The notes beneath the pieces were generated by a model. The model was not told the DNA's origin. It worked only from the letters and a program-made list of their open reading frames with translations, and made no database searches. Shown here one piece after another: positions 19,960-32,800 of a stretch of DNA of 64,000 nt. Both the position numbers and the translations under genes were made by a program. Location: the NCBI RefSeq assembly GCF_040436345.1, contig NC_133227.1, positions 26,904,671 to 26,968,670 of the forward strand, given 5' to 3'. The stretch's first letter is position 1, and the number at the start of each line of letters is the position of its first letter. The stretch comes from Pagrus major. Lineage: Eukaryota > Chordata > Actinopteri > Spariformes > Sparidae.

Positions 19960-21291
19960 AAGGAACCGAGGGATGATTATGAAAAGTAGATGACCTAAAA
20001 CAAACTCACTGACGCGGTTAATTTACTGATGTTCCTCTCATTTTTCATTTGTAAGTTAAATCAGTGCTGACACAAGGCACAGGAATATGATGGTTTAACT
20101 TATTTCTGCTTTTTTTCCCTTCAGCATTCAATCAACACACGGTCTGTTGTCTGTAGACGATGATTTCCAAAAATATTACCTCACATTTTGAGTGTTTCTG
20201 AGAAGACGTGGAGCCCAGTTATTCCTAAAGTGTGATTGGTCGAAGCCTGTAAAGCTTTGTATTATTCCCATTTTACTCCTGCATGATTGTTGTGGAATGT
20301 TAAAAAAAAAAAGTTGTGTAATAAATCTGAAAGTAACACATTCTCCTGAAATATTGTGTTGGAGTGTTTTCCTGTATGAAAGAGCCAACATGTCACAAAC
20401 TTAAAATCATCTCAGAATTGTGCTGTTTCTGGTGAAATGACCCATCAGCTCCATGATAACATGGAGGTTATCTGACTGCCTTCATTGATCTCCCTGTGTG
20501 TGTTTCTGTTCCCACACTATCTTGGAAAACTGATCGATTTAAATGAAATTTAGCAGGAAAACAAGTGATTCTGGTGATATTCTGACAGTTAAAGGAAGAA
20601 CACACAGTCATCTATTCATTTATGTGTTTATTTATTGATTTGAAGGTTTTGAACAAAGACTTTTCATGAATGCTTCTTAAAATTGTTACTACATATTGAC
20701 ATGATATCAGTCTTAACAAGACGATCAACAAACTATTTTCAGAGGGTTAATTTTGAAACTATACAAGCTGATATTTTACTGATGTTTTTCATGCAGGTTT
20801 TGGTTACATAAAAAAATAGAAATGTGATTTTGAAACATTAAAACAGAGGCACACTATGAAGGACAGACAGCAGTAAGTGCAAAACTAAAAGTAAAGATGA
20901 AATTACACAAAATATGTTCTTGAAGATTTGGTACAAATAAAATTACATAAAAATCTTAAAACTAAAAAAACCCTCAAAAATCCAAACAGATTCACACATT
21001 TTACACACCACATGTTTCTGACAAAAACTGATTCATCATTTCACATCTTACATATGTAATATTTCCCAAATGTTCAGTAAATGAAGCTCACAAGTCAAAT
21101 TTCAACAAACACGATGCTTTAATCACTCTGTAGGAAACAATCACAGTTTCACTAAACTGAGAAGAAAAAAACAAAACAATATAAAATCCAATAAAATTCA
21201 TCATGGTCCCACCTCCTATGTTTGATCAGTGCAGTGCAGACACACCTCAACATGTACAGCACCACAGATGAGTCTCTCTTTAATCTCCTGT
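19960..21291 (-). other. 3' flank module D and 3' UTR of TRIM copy 5
   Basis: Near-identical to 3430-4733 from about 20050 on; minus-strand AATAAA at 20627-20636. No other gene. Confidence 0.5.
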
Positions 21292-22965
21292 CTACTTGAG
21301 CTCACACAACTCTGCTGTGTCACCAGCAAAGTTTGGAAGCCAAAATCCAGCATAGAGAGGCTGAGTGAACGTGGTCTGGACTCTGTGGAGGAGAGTGATG
21401 GTTTCAGAGACGCTGTAGTAAGACAGAGTACCTGCACTATGATCCAGGTAAACTCCTATTGTGGAGGACTGAGGGCCTGAGATGGAAGTAACAATATCAT
21501 TATGTCTGAATTTATAACCTCCACTGTCACAATCTAATGACCAGGATTTGTCATTACATCCAAATCCACATTCATACACGGTCCCTGTTCTGCTAATGTT
21601 CTTGTATGCAACTGCTATACGAACCGTCCCGCTCCACTTCACCTCCCAGTAACAACGTCCAGTCAGACCCTCTCTACTCAGGACCTGCAACCATTTACCA
21701 AATCTGTGTGGGTGAGCTGAATATACCTGGTCTACTGACATGAATGTTGCTTTTCTGTTCCTGTCACTTAATGACAAACGTTTGTATGCTGTGTTTGGAT
21801 CCAGTGTGATTTCACAAGAATACTTGAGAAGTTCAGTTCTGGTTCTGGGCTCTGCTTGAGGCAGTAAAACATCCACTTCAGTCACTGCCCGTGAGATCTT
21901 TGTCCACTCCTCACTCAGGACAGCCTGAAGTTTATCTCTGGCCTCCGACACAGCTGCTGTCACACCCTCAAAAGAGCACAGAGGACGTATATCAATGCTG
22001 GGTAAGTCTTTAGGTTCGCTCAGACGTGACAGTGAGAAGTAGTTGTTCAGGAAATGGAGATGATCTTCTGTGTGTGAGAGCTTCTCCAGCTCAGTGTCTT
22101 TCCTCCGCAGCTCAGTGATCTCCTGCTGCAGCTCCTCCTCAAGATCTTTAGCTCGACTCACTTCAGTTTTCTGCTGTGATCTGATCTGCTGCTTCACTTC
22201 AGAGCTTCTCTTCTCAATGAGACGGATCAAGTCGGTGAATGTCTTCTCACTGTCCTCCACAGCTTTGTCAGCAGAAAGATTGATAGCCTCCACCCTCCGC
22301 TGAAGCACCTTGACATCTTTCTCTCTGTCCTGGATTCTCTGTTGGATTGTTTGCTGACTCGCCCCGAGCTCCGTCTGCCTCTCAGCCCTTTCTGCTGCAG
22401 CAGAGACTGTGTCATGGCCTTTATGATCATCCATGGAGCAGAGATAACAGATACACTGCTGATCAGTGCGGCAGAAAATCTTCATCACCTCGTCATGGCG
22501 AGAGCAGATGTTCTCCTGAAGCTTTGAGGTGGCTTCAACCAGCTTGTGTTTCTTTAATGGAGCCACACTGTAGTGAGGCTGGAGGTGTTGCTCACAGTAT
22601 GAAAGCATACACACCAGACAGGACTTGAAGGCTTTCAGCTTCTTCCCAGTGCAGTAATCACAGGCCACGTCTCCAGGTCCAGCATAGGAATGATCAGGTG
22701 AAGCAGCTTGAAGTTGTACTTTCTTCACTTCCTCCACTAACTCTGCTAACATGGTGTTTTTCACCAGGACAGGCCTCGGTGTGAAGCTCTGCCTGCACTG
22801 AGGGCAGCTGTGTGCTTCCTTGTCTTTCTCCGTGTCCCAGCAGTCTTTAATACAGCTCATGCAGTAGCTGTGCCCACAAGGAATAGTCACTGGATCCTTC
22901 AGAAGATCCAGACAGATTGAACAGCTCCGTTTCTCTCGATCCAGCTGAAGCACATGCTGCGCCAT
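21292..22965 (-). CDS. finTRIM/TRIM16-like E3 ligase, copy 5 (557 aa, single exon)
   Basis: A complete single-exon RBCC-B30.2 protein and the outermost gene of the array, head-to-head with txndc15 about 1.9 kb away. It is closest to copy 2, sharing TDLIRL in the coiled coil and TVR/VY in the SPRY loops, but it has KWL (424-426), K at 485 and PNFAGD (544-549). RING and B-box metal ligands are intact. The 5' flank matches the sisters to 23400 and then breaks to unrelated sequence, which marks the edge of the duplicated unit. Predicted E3 ligase; antiviral role by family. Confidence 0.9.
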   Translation of the reverse strand: MAQHVLQLDREKRSCSICLDLLKDPVTIPCGHSYCMSCIKDCWDTEKDKEAHSCPQCRQSFTPRPVLVKNTMLAELVEEVKKVQLQAASPDHSYAGPGDVACDYCTGKKLKAFKSCLVCMLSYCEQHLQPHYSVAPLKKHKLVEATSKLQENICSRHDEVMKIFCRTDQQCICYLCSMDDHKGHDTVSAAAERAERQTELGASQQTIQQRIQDREKDVKVLQRRVEAINLSADKAVEDSEKTFTDLIRLIEKRSSEVKQQIRSQQKTEVSRAKDLEEELQQEITELRRKDTELEKLSHTEDHLHFLNNYFSLSRLSEPKDLPSIDIRPLCSFEGVTAAVSEARDKLQAVLSEEWTKISRAVTEVDVLLPQAEPRTRTELLKYSCEITLDPNTAYKRLSLSDRNRKATFMSVDQVYSAHPHRFGKWLQVLSREGLTGRCYWEVKWSGTVRIAVAYKNISRTGTVYECGFGCNDKSWSLDCDSGGYKFRHNDIVTSISGPQSSTIGVYLDHSAGTLSYYSVSETITLLHRVQTTFTQPLYAGFWLPNFAGDTAELCELK

Positions 22966-23400
22966 TTCTCCTCCAGACGACAGTGAATGTCAGTAAGTTT
23001 CACTCTCTGTTTCCAGATAAAAGCTGAGCTCATTTCCTTGATGTTCAGTCACTGGTCTGTAGTGTATGAGCCTATCAGCTGTTGTATTTCATCACATGGT
23101 GTTGAGACCCATGTTTTCACTGGCAGATCTATGAAAGGGGAGGAACTACCAACGTCAGAGCTGAATGTGCTGTGAGAGTTTCTCAGAGCAGGAGGAGCCG
23201 AGCCTGGCCAGTCAGTAACGTCTGGGTGGGGTTAAAAAGTTGTGCTTGATCCAGGAAGAGGAGGGTTGTGAGAGTTGCATTGTGTATCAGCGCTCAGAAA
23301 TAGTGCACCTCTCAGATAACTATATAATTAACCCGTGTTCCCAGAGGAACCTGATTTACAGGGTAGAAGGTTCCTTTTTCTTTCTATCATCTTACAACAG
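22966..23400 (-). promoter_or_regulatory. conserved 5' flank / promoter block of TRIM copy 5, right edge of the tandem array
   Basis: Matches the other upstream blocks until ACAACAG at about 23400, after which the flank is unique. This is the right boundary of the TRIM duplication unit. Confidence 0.5.
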
Positions 23401-24829
23401 AGATCATAAGTTAATTATTACTGCTTTAATCTAAAAATGTCAGATCAAGGAGTGTCTGTTCCTGACCAATATATCAGACTTTACTTGAAATTAATGTTAT
23501 TCCATTGTCTCGAGATCACAAGTTAATTGTTATGCCAGGATAAAGCTTGTTTTCTTGTGATACATTTCTGCCAAATGTATCTCTTTGTATTGACAAAACA
23601 ACAGACTGATTTCTCGACAAGGAGATAATTCATAACGAGAAAACAACTTCATGAATGAAACAAAAGCTTTCCGCACAGGGATCAACTGAAAGCAGATGTG
23701 TTACTGTCAAGTAGACTAAAGCCAAAATAATCTTAGTTGGCATAGAGTTACTGGGAAAGAAGCAACCCACACTGGTTGGTATTTGAATGGTATAATAAAG
23801 TATGAAAGTATGTATATAGATAAGAAAGGCTGAAGTACAGTCTAAATTGTTGATGGACAATGTGCACTCCTTGATTGGACATTTTCAGCTTGAACTTGTT
23901 GATGTATGTATGTCACTCCTAATTGCTTAAAAAACATTGTAAGTACTAAGAACAATCAACTTCTATTTTCCCTCTTTTTAAATCTTGTTATCTTGAAAAA
24001 ACACAGCTCGTTTTGCAACTAAGGCCATTCTCGGTTTTTCCGTAACCTAAAAACACCCAGTGTTGTTTGTGTTCCACTTCTTTATAATGGACAGGATCAC
24101 ATCTGCTTGAAGTTGACCACTGTATATTACACTATTCCTCACAATAATTAGCCATGATATTTATGATCAGATTCCAAATTAATAGGGAAAATGTTCTTAC
24201 AAAAAAAGCAAATGTTCATTACAAATTATGTGGTTAGCCTTGAAAATCCCTGTCCCACAGAGCAGTGTTTAGTACTCTTGTGATAACTTATCTTGTTATC
24301 TTGAAATCTCAGTATTTAAAAAACAACAATTGCAATCATGGCTGTTATTGGCTTCCGTAGCTTAGTTGAATTAATTATCAGTTATACACAAAACTAACTG
24401 AATTCCAGGTATTGGTAGGCTTAGCCAGTAAATAATGTCTGGCAAAGATAAGACTCCTACTTGTTAAATCTGGATTTTCCTTTTCCCTCCTTCTACATAA
24501 AGACACAACAACCACATTTTAAATCCTTTATTTCCGTCCACTTGTTTAATATCAGTAACATCAGCATACATACGTCTAATTCCTCGTAAACAAACAAACA
24601 AAACACTAATTATGCCTTTTTTTTTTAGCAACATATATAAACGTCCATCTGGTCCGTCACGATTTAATGTCCGTCTCCGGAAGCAGAATTCAGAGGTGTC
24701 GCATTTATTTTCTTCCGCCGTAGCTCGAAACATCCTTTCCCGTGAGCCGAACATCACATCACGTAAAAATCAACATGTCGTGATAACAACAGTTCATATT
24801 TGTATCCAGCTAAATTTGAAAAAAAAAAC
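23401..24829. other. intergenic region between TRIM array and txndc15; includes txndc15 5' flank
   Basis: Mostly AT-rich. Between 23400 and 23660 and again near 24290 there are phrases built on TCTCGAGATCACAAGTTAATT and GTTATCTTGAAA, like a dispersed fish repeat; a related piece is at 42950-43045. The last 200 bp hold an ETS-like CCGGAAGC (about 24675) suited to a TATA-less housekeeping promoter for txndc15. No gene is seen. Confidence 0.4.
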
Positions 24830-27800
24830 ATGACGGGCATTTTTAACAAACTTTACATCTCGTGTGTTTTATTATTTATGCTGTTTCTTTCTGATGTGTT
24901 GAGGTTCTCGGCGGCGGCGCAAGGTAAGAGACCGACAGCAGCTTGTTAGCTAACAGTGCTAGCATAACAGTAAACTGGCACTTAATGCTAACAGCTAACT
25001 GCTCATCAAATTAACTAATGTTAACTGCCTGCTAGCTGTCATTATGCTGTGTTCGTGTTTTAATAAGATGTCAGTTTAACTAAAACGAGCCCTGCTCGAG
25101 CTCCAACATAATGTCGATCTGCGTAATGTTGAATTAATAAAGATGCTGTAACGTTACATGCATTATAGTTAGAAATGGTAGTTGAACAGCCAGTGATGCA
25201 CTCAAGGTTAAATTGTTATGTCATTGGACGTGAACATGCGAGCTCGTTGGACCCCTTTAAAGCAATTTCAACAAAAACTGAATGCTAAACTACACAAAGA
25301 TAGGATCTAATGCAGGGTTTTTGTGTTAGACTGCACTCGCTTTAGCTGTGTAAACCTGAGCTTTTTAGCTACTTGCACTGGCAACTTATCTAAGCGAGGT
25401 CACAAAGTGCTTCACATAAAAATGCAGGTTAAAATAAGCTTCACAGAATACATGAGAATAAAACACAAATGAAGGACATAGGCAGGTTAAAAAGTGCTTC
25501 ATATAATCTATTAATACAATCAAATGAAGGACATTGGCTAGATATAAGAATAAAACAAAATGAAGGACACGGGCCACCATAGTTGTAGATAAGAACAAAT
25601 AAAAAGTCAAACACTAGTGTAGCATTTACAAATCAGCCATCAAAAAGGCAATGACTTAGAAACAGGGCTGTGATTGCCAGCCTAATGTCGTTGGGCAGGG
25701 AATTCCCAAGCCCTCGGTCACCAGCCTTGACCTAGGTGCATCCACTTCATTCATGCATGCTATTTGAATCAATAAAGACATTGGAGATAAGACTCCTCTC
25801 TTTAATGAAAGACAGAGAGAGAGAGAGAGAACTGGCTTATGTGCTGAGCTTGATCTATAACTGATGTTTTTCAGAGAGCGATGAGTCACTGGAGCTCATG
25901 CGGTCAGAGGACGCAGTGTCCGACTTGGAGAACAGCCCCAAGTTTGTGGAGTCGGAGGACCTGAACTCTCTGCCAAAGAGGCAGTTCAAGACGGCTGAGA
26001 TCGCAGATGCCGTGATGGGAACGGAAGCCCCCATCGATCCATCTGACATCGAATCCCTCTTTCCCAAAAATGTGAAAGACTTCCAGTCAGGCTTCTCCCC
26101 GCCTTGTGATGACAGCAGCGCCCAGTGTGGTGCACATGCTCTGGCTGCTAATGGAGCATCACTGGAGGAAAGGAGCTCTGAATCATCACAGCAGGTTACT
26201 ATCATGAAGCGCTAACTCTTTATTCTGTACCACTTCTTCTGGTGATAAACAACCACTGTGAGTCGTTTCCCTAAAATTAAAGTAGTGGATTAAGAATCAT
26301 GATGACTAGATGACAGCTGGAAAAAAAAAAGCATAACAAACATGAAAGCCTGATGAATAAAAACCCACAAAAAAATGAATTCATTACCAAATGGTTCGTA
26401 AACACATACTGTAGCTTTACATGTGAGTTGGAGAGGTCAGATTGAAGAAAAATCTCTTTTAAATTGTATTAATGAGATATTATTTCCACATTCTGGATTA
26501 ATGCTTTTTTATATTTGTAAGAGCCGTTTTTGTTAATATTTTGTTTTGTAAACGTTTCGCCACTTGAGGGAGTGGTGCCACTGTCAGGGAGGCAGAGGTC
26601 ATATAATCCCGGCCTCATTTGAGACAGGTGGCAGACTGGGAAGAGGCAAACAGTTTCTGATTGTTCGGCAGTGATCGTAAATGAAATGTTATGATTTCTT
26701 TTGTCACTGATTAGCAAATGACTCATCACAGAGACAGCGGTACTCTGCTGTATTGTATTGGACAGCCAACGACTGATAGACTGTAAGAAATAAATCGCCT
26801 TTATTTTGTGAACAGTGGACATGACGTCATTTTTGAAATTTTAGAACATCTGAGTGACATTTCAAGTAATTTCCACTGATCAGTGAATAGAAAAAAATAT
26901 TACCGTAGATGCATGTTGTAGTCGTAGTTTAAATTCAATTATTTTTTCATGCCTGATTTTACAGCCTTAGCTTAAACCAGTTGATATAAACACAGTGATG
27001 AGTTGCAATGGTAGAGGCAGTACTGCAGAAGTTGACTTCTCCTTGGATGTTTACCTCCAGGTCACTCTTGAAATAGTGCATGCGGACATCACTCCAATGG
27101 AGGAGCAGAATGCCACAGAGACCGCCAAGACGTACAAGGTGAACTGTGATAAGAGGAACATCACAGGAATGGACAGTTTCTCTGTGCAGGTCCTCAACGC
27201 TTCACAGGTATTCATGCTGCCCTCTGAGGCTCACTGGATGAGGAGTGACGCTGATAATCGCATAAATCTGTCCGACTTCTTTAATTCTTCAAATGAAGTG
27301 GCAGAGGAGAGGACTTCATTCCTCAGTCTGTGTCACCGTGTCTCATTTCTCTCAGGACCTGATGGAGTTCCTGAATGCTAACAGCACAGAGTGCTCCGTG
27401 GTGCTGTTCTTCACCGCCTGGTGCCAGTTCTCAGCCAGCCTGGCACCTCACTTCAACGCCTTGCCCAGAGCCTTCCCCAGCATGCACTTCCTGGCGCTGG
27501 ATGCCTCGCAGCACAGCAGGTGATTGGTCTTGTTTATGGTATTAATGTGTATGGTCCCTCCCTCTGTGAAAGGAAAGGGGCATCGAGGGATTTCTGATTC
27601 TTATCACTCTTTGTGGTATGTGGCTCAGGTAACATCAGTCGTTATCTGGTGGAAATATAGCCTTAAAGTTTAATTACCAAATAGTTGCCCAGCTAATTAG
27701 GCTTGGGATCCATCAAGAAGGTTCTGCAGTGTGCGTGTGGTCACAGATAAAACTGTGACCTTAGACCTGTTGTTCCCCACATTTTTGGCTTGTGAGCCCC

Positions 27801-29000
27801 TAAAATGCAGAAATGTCCACTGTTCATGGGCTCAATGTGGACGTGGGTTTGTGATCGGTTCCCCTAAAGGCTTTTTTCTTCCTGGATTTGTCTCATTCGT
27901 GGGATGAAAGTCTCCAGCGTTGCATGAATAAATTACAAAAATGAGAGAAAAGTAAGAAAAGACAACATTTCTCTGTACTATTGTTTTATTTGTTCACTTT
28001 AATCATGTGCTGATCTCTTGGATTTATCTTGGAACCACTTCCAGGTTGGGAACCACGATGAACAGGAACAAATGTTTGGATTCCCACATGGCAGTATTTA
28101 GTCAGTGGTGGTGTTGTGTCGGGTTGTTTATTGAGACGTCCTAATATGCTGTCTGAGAAACACTCTTAAACATAATGCAGATCAACATAGCATCACTATT
28201 AACTACAGCCTCAGTCAACACTCCTTTGAAATACTCTTAACTGAGCAATCTCATACTTAGAACTGAATCGTCATTTGTAATTCTCGTCCATCTCCATCTT
28301 CCACCAGCCTCTCCACGAGGTTTGGGACCGTGGCAGTGCCCAACATCCTGCTGTTCCAGGGAGCCAAACCCATGGCTCGCTTCAACCACACGGACAGAAC
28401 TCTGGATACGCTCACCTCCTTCATCATTAACCAGACAGGTACAAACTGAGCCTGAAGGTTTTTTTTGCTTAGAACTGCACCATCAGTGATATTAAAGACA
28501 GTCCTCTGTGTACTGGCTTTGTTTCCGTAGCTGGAAAACATGAATTTATTTAGATTTAGAACATTTTGTACGAGCTAAATAAATAAAGAAACCGCAGTCT
28601 GTTTGTCATTCAAACTGATGTCTCTATTCAACTCCTGCTGACTCGCCTTAATGTCTGACTGCTTTAGACATCAACCCAAAGATTTTCATGAAGATAAAAT
28701 ATATCTGGAGTGACAAATTAAACCACTCTACATCTGCACTCAACGAGTGGTCATTTATTCACTGCTCATCGACCCTGTTGTGTTTTCTGACAAACTCTTC
28801 CAGGGTTTGACGCCGCCTCCGACAGAAACGTGATGGACGCAGACCGTGTCGGCCCTCTACCCAGCGTCCCGGTGAAGAGCATCGACTGGCTGCTGGTCTT
28901 CTCTGTCCTCTTCATCACGGGCTTCACTACGTACGCCATCCTGCGGACGGACAGCATCCGCTGGCTCATACCGGGACAGGAGCACGAGCATCAGGACTGA
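24830..29000 (+). CDS. txndc15: txndc15, thioredoxin domain-containing protein 15 (6 coding exons, 350 aa)
   Basis: Coding exons are 24830-24923, 25875-26194, 27061-27207, 27356-27519, 28308-28438 and 28804-29000. All introns are GT-AG with consistent phases, summing to 1053 nt. Exon 1 encodes a hydrophobic signal peptide. Exon 2 is an acidic, poorly conserved linker. Exon 3 carries [15 protein letters not shown]. Exons 4-5 carry the thioredoxin fold with WCQFS (a CxxS active site, as in human WCRFS), [15 protein letters not shown] and [14 protein letters not shown]. Exon 6 encodes one transmembrane helix ([13 protein letters not shown]) and the tail RWLIPGQEH. The protein is an ER/ciliary membrane protein needed for ciliogenesis; human TXNDC15 mutations cause Meckel-Gruber syndrome. 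Length is close to human (360 aa). Exon 2's donor was chosen by phase and homology to exon 3. Confidence 0.92.
25386..25760. repeat. dispersed repeat relic in txndc15 intron 1
   Basis: Internal near-repeats of AAATGAAGGACA (three times) and the phrase GTCGTTGGGCAGGGAATTCC resemble a widespread fish repeat whose family I cannot name. Confidence 0.35.
27765..28060. repeat. dispersed repeat in txndc15 intron 4
   Basis: It begins TGTTCCCCACATTTTTGGC and ends AGGTTGGGAACCACG, i.e. imperfect inverted ends of a common fish MITE-like repeat. A related piece is at 48855-49020. Confidence 0.35.
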
Positions 29001-29132
29001 AAACACACACACCCAGACTGCAAGTCATTGGATAAATGGTTTACTTTGTTATTAAAATTAACAGTTGCTAATTTGTTTATGCTTCAAGTGTTTGATGAAA
29101 GAAATTAATTTATGTGAGCCATTGTGATTTAT

Positions 29133-29138
29133 AATAAA
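29133..29138 (+). terminator. txndc15 polyadenylation signal
   Basis: AATAAA 133 nt after the stop codon, followed by a TTTG/TGT-rich stretch. It leaves only about 680 bp to the pcbd2 start codon. Confidence 0.6.
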
Positions 29139-29439
29139 GATTATAATGATTTGTAGCCGTTAATGTCTCATGGCTTTTGGACTTTTGTTTCTGTTTTCTG
29201 TTTAGTCAATTTCTTTTCTTTTTATTTGATATTTCCTGTCAGCTTACATTTGTTTGTTACACAAGTTGAGCTGACATAAAGGCTAAAGGAAATCAATCAG
29301 AAGAGAAAGATCTTCATTGACTTGATTTGTTTTTATGCCAAAACAAACTAAAGAAACTCTTATTTTCATGACTTAATGAACTGAAAAGAGAAACAGCACA
29401 ATTTCATACTGTTTTACTTTGTTTATACGTGGCGGACCC

Positions 29440-29565
29440 TGCCACCTTTCTAGCTTCAAACAGTGTTTTGGACCTTATTTTCCTCTGAGAACAGCTTGTT
29501 TTTTTTTTTAGTTTGAGTCTGAGTTTGAATTTCTTCTCCAAAACTACACACTGCGCCTTTAAAAT
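29440..29565 (-). repeat. short dispersed repeat fragment
   Basis: It ends ACTACACACTGCGCCTTTAAA, the inverted form of the TTAAAGG..CAGTGTGTAG start common to a fish repeat. A plus-strand relative begins near 49372. Confidence 0.4.
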
Positions 29566-29818
29566 GTGTCTTGAGTAAGAGTATACTCATTAATATGCCA
29601 CTTGAATTATAATTATAGTTAAAATGTTGCACCCATTTTGTCATATAACTGCATGAAACACTACTGGGCAGTCACTTTATGCATAACCAGACTCCCATTT
29701 AAAAATAAGGGATTTTTAACCAGGCAGTAGGCAGAACAGCTATGGTGAAGTGTGAGAGGACAGGAGGGAGCAGAGGAGGTGGCAGTGGCGCAGGAGGACA
29801 GCTGACAAAGAGTCGGTC

Positions 29819-32800
29819 ATGTCTGGGTTAATGTTTACCGTCAGGGGCTGCAGCTCATGGCCCTGCAGCCGTCTGTTGAGGCTGAGCAGTCTGCGGCTGC
29901 CTCCGCTCTCTCTCAGGAACAACTCGTCTAAAATGGTGAGTGCTGCGGTGACAGTTAGCATTAGCATGTGTAAGCATCTTATCTGCGTGTTAGATACGAG
30001 GGTAGACATATGTATGTATGTATGTGTGTGAGTGTAATCCCACGAGATGAGGAGGAGCTGTAAGAAGTTGCAGGCTCCGAAACAGCAAGTGGAAGACTGG
30101 TCTTTGTCGAATGGAATCTCGTACGCCAAACTCCATTAGAAACACGCGGAATTTAAGGTCTACATCCATATCTGGAAGCTGACACACGTATTAAGCTGAT
30201 TTTTTTTTGCATTTTTTGTATGATTTCTATCCTAACTTCAATTCGGCGTAAATAGTCTGATTGATATAACTCACCAGACGATATTAACTTAAAGTTTCAA
30301 CTTCGAGTACAGTCGGGCTCTTTCAACGCCAACGTTCACTTACTGTATGCAGTAGGTCGTCAATTGGGGAATAAGTGCTGCAAACATTTGTCAGAAAAGT
30401 TGAATATTTCGACATTAAGTTCACATGTGTTGATTTTTAAGGAGCCGAATTGAAGAGAAGGTTGTAACAGGTCAAACAGGTGTTACATTCACACTATTGT
30501 GAGGGTGAGTTTGCAAATAATTAAGCCAATGTTTAACAGAGTTAGAATTGTTAAAGGAGTTTGGTTAATTTTTTTCACCCCCAATTTACATGTGGGGGAT
30601 TTCAGCTCAGTATACATAGTTTAATATGACTCTCAGTCATATGAGTACATGAAATATGTGTGTTTGTCTTGGTTTGGTAAAGCATTGGTACTCATTATTG
30701 GTGCTAGGCTGCCACCTTGTGGCTGCAGCACTAATAGCACTCAGGTAACTTAAAATGAATGTGTCAAATCTCAAACTTGAGTTAAAAGTTAAAAGAAATC
30801 TAAAAATATAAACCCAGAACAACTCATAATAGTGTGATCTGTCAGTTTAAATGCCAGTTTCGGAGATGTGATGTTGTCATGTAAGAATAACTTACATTAA
30901 ATATGTCGTCTGTCATCGATGTGATTTAACTAAACAACTTAGTCTGCTTAAAATTGAGTTAATGCAATTTTTCAGTTCATATACATGTAAGTAATGCGTT
31001 ACATACCGATTACTTTTATGTATAATACTACGTCGAACTTATGTCGTAGAATTAGATGGAAATTTAATTGAAAGTCATAAATTCAGTGTTTTAGGGAACA
31101 GAATAAAAACAGAAGAGCAACAAAATAATGATGTACACATATTTGTATTTTTCTCCAGTCGTCAGACTCCCACTGGCTCTCCCCTGCAGACCGCGATCAG
31201 CTGGTGATGGAGCTCAGGGCCACAGGCTGGGTGGAGGTGGAAGACCGCAATGCCATCTTCAAAGAGCTTCACTTTAAAACCTTTAATCAGGTGTGTGTGT
31301 GTGTGTATTGATGTTGATGTACTGTTAGAGCCTTTAAGGACATTTTCGTGAAGGCAGGTCACTTTCTTTGGTTTAGTTTAGGATTCAGGCTTCATTTTAA
31401 GGCTAAGACTACATCTAGACAAGTCAATATAGTCAGGTACACACTCTATAATCATGTACAGTTAAGTGTATCTGACTTCTTGTTTCCAACATAGTCTGTA
31501 GCAGGTCATTGTTTCAAGAAATAGCACAGAAATCATGATTTTAGTTTCCGTATTGAACTAGATTTGAATTTTGTCACATTGACGGCACTAAAGCACCGTT
31601 ATTGAATAACTTTAACCAGGTGTTGGATATAAGAAGCTCAAATAATTAGTTTTGTTTGAATTTTTAAGATTAAAAGTCATAAATAATCACAAAATTGGAA
31701 CAAATCTGCGTCCCACTGCTGCTGGACAGTGTGGATACGAGCGCACACACACACAGGCAGCTGACATCTGCTTCTGCCTTTTCTACATTTTCTTACTCCA
31801 GACTCGTTTTTTTGTAGTTTTTGTTGAAATCTGTCGGCCTCGGTGCTCTGCTGTGGTCTTCAGGGGGCTGTTGTAAGCTGGCTGGAGGCTTGTTTGATTC
31901 GGGATCAGGACTCGGGCCGCCAGACGCGCGGCCTATTTCGCTAACCATCGGAAACACACAAATTCATCTGTGTTTATACGCTGATTGGTTGCAGGTGGAG
32001 CAGGTTCCTCTCTGCTTTCACTGGTTTCGTTTGGTTCCTACCTGCAAAGACGACTATTGAAAGGTTGTTATGACAGAAAGTATTATTCCTGCTTGTTGTT
32101 TCACTGATCAACGGGGCGCTGACTGAGACAGAGCATGCTGGGCAGCTCACATGAAAAACTGGGGGTATTAATCACAGTAATAAAGTCGTGTTGCTGTATG
32201 TTAATCTTTATGTTACTATGAAAAATAACAGTCCATTAGTGCCTATTTAAATCACTTGAAAGACCACATCCAGGGCGTTTTCCTTTCAATACTGGTGTAG
32301 GCATACCAAAATTATATTTCTTTATCCCTTTCTTTTAGGAATATTAACATGTTATTCTAAATAACTAAATGTAAATTCCTGTAGTTGAAACATAAATTAC
32401 GGCCGTGCACATGTTCCTAGACAAAATATAAGCACAGAAACATAATAATGTGACAAACAAAATAGTGAAATACAATATGGAAGCTTTCTTTATGACACCT
32501 ACATTCTTCAGACCAAAATAATCTGATCGGCACAATTTTGTTTGAACTGTATTTTCATTATTTCAACACAAAGAAATCCCAGTATTTATTTGAATTCTGC
32601 AGAAATACCTCCTTTTCTCAGACCAAGACGTGAAGTCATTGCTGTTTTTCATTTCAGGCTGATATTCTCAGTTTGATGTTGTCTCAATATAAGCTGCAAC
32701 AACGGCTTTACCCAAATAAAACTCAGTCTAAACTCCCAAAGTTATGACTTATATCAGGAAACCTTTTATCAGAGAATAACCAAGACAGGTTATGAGTCTA

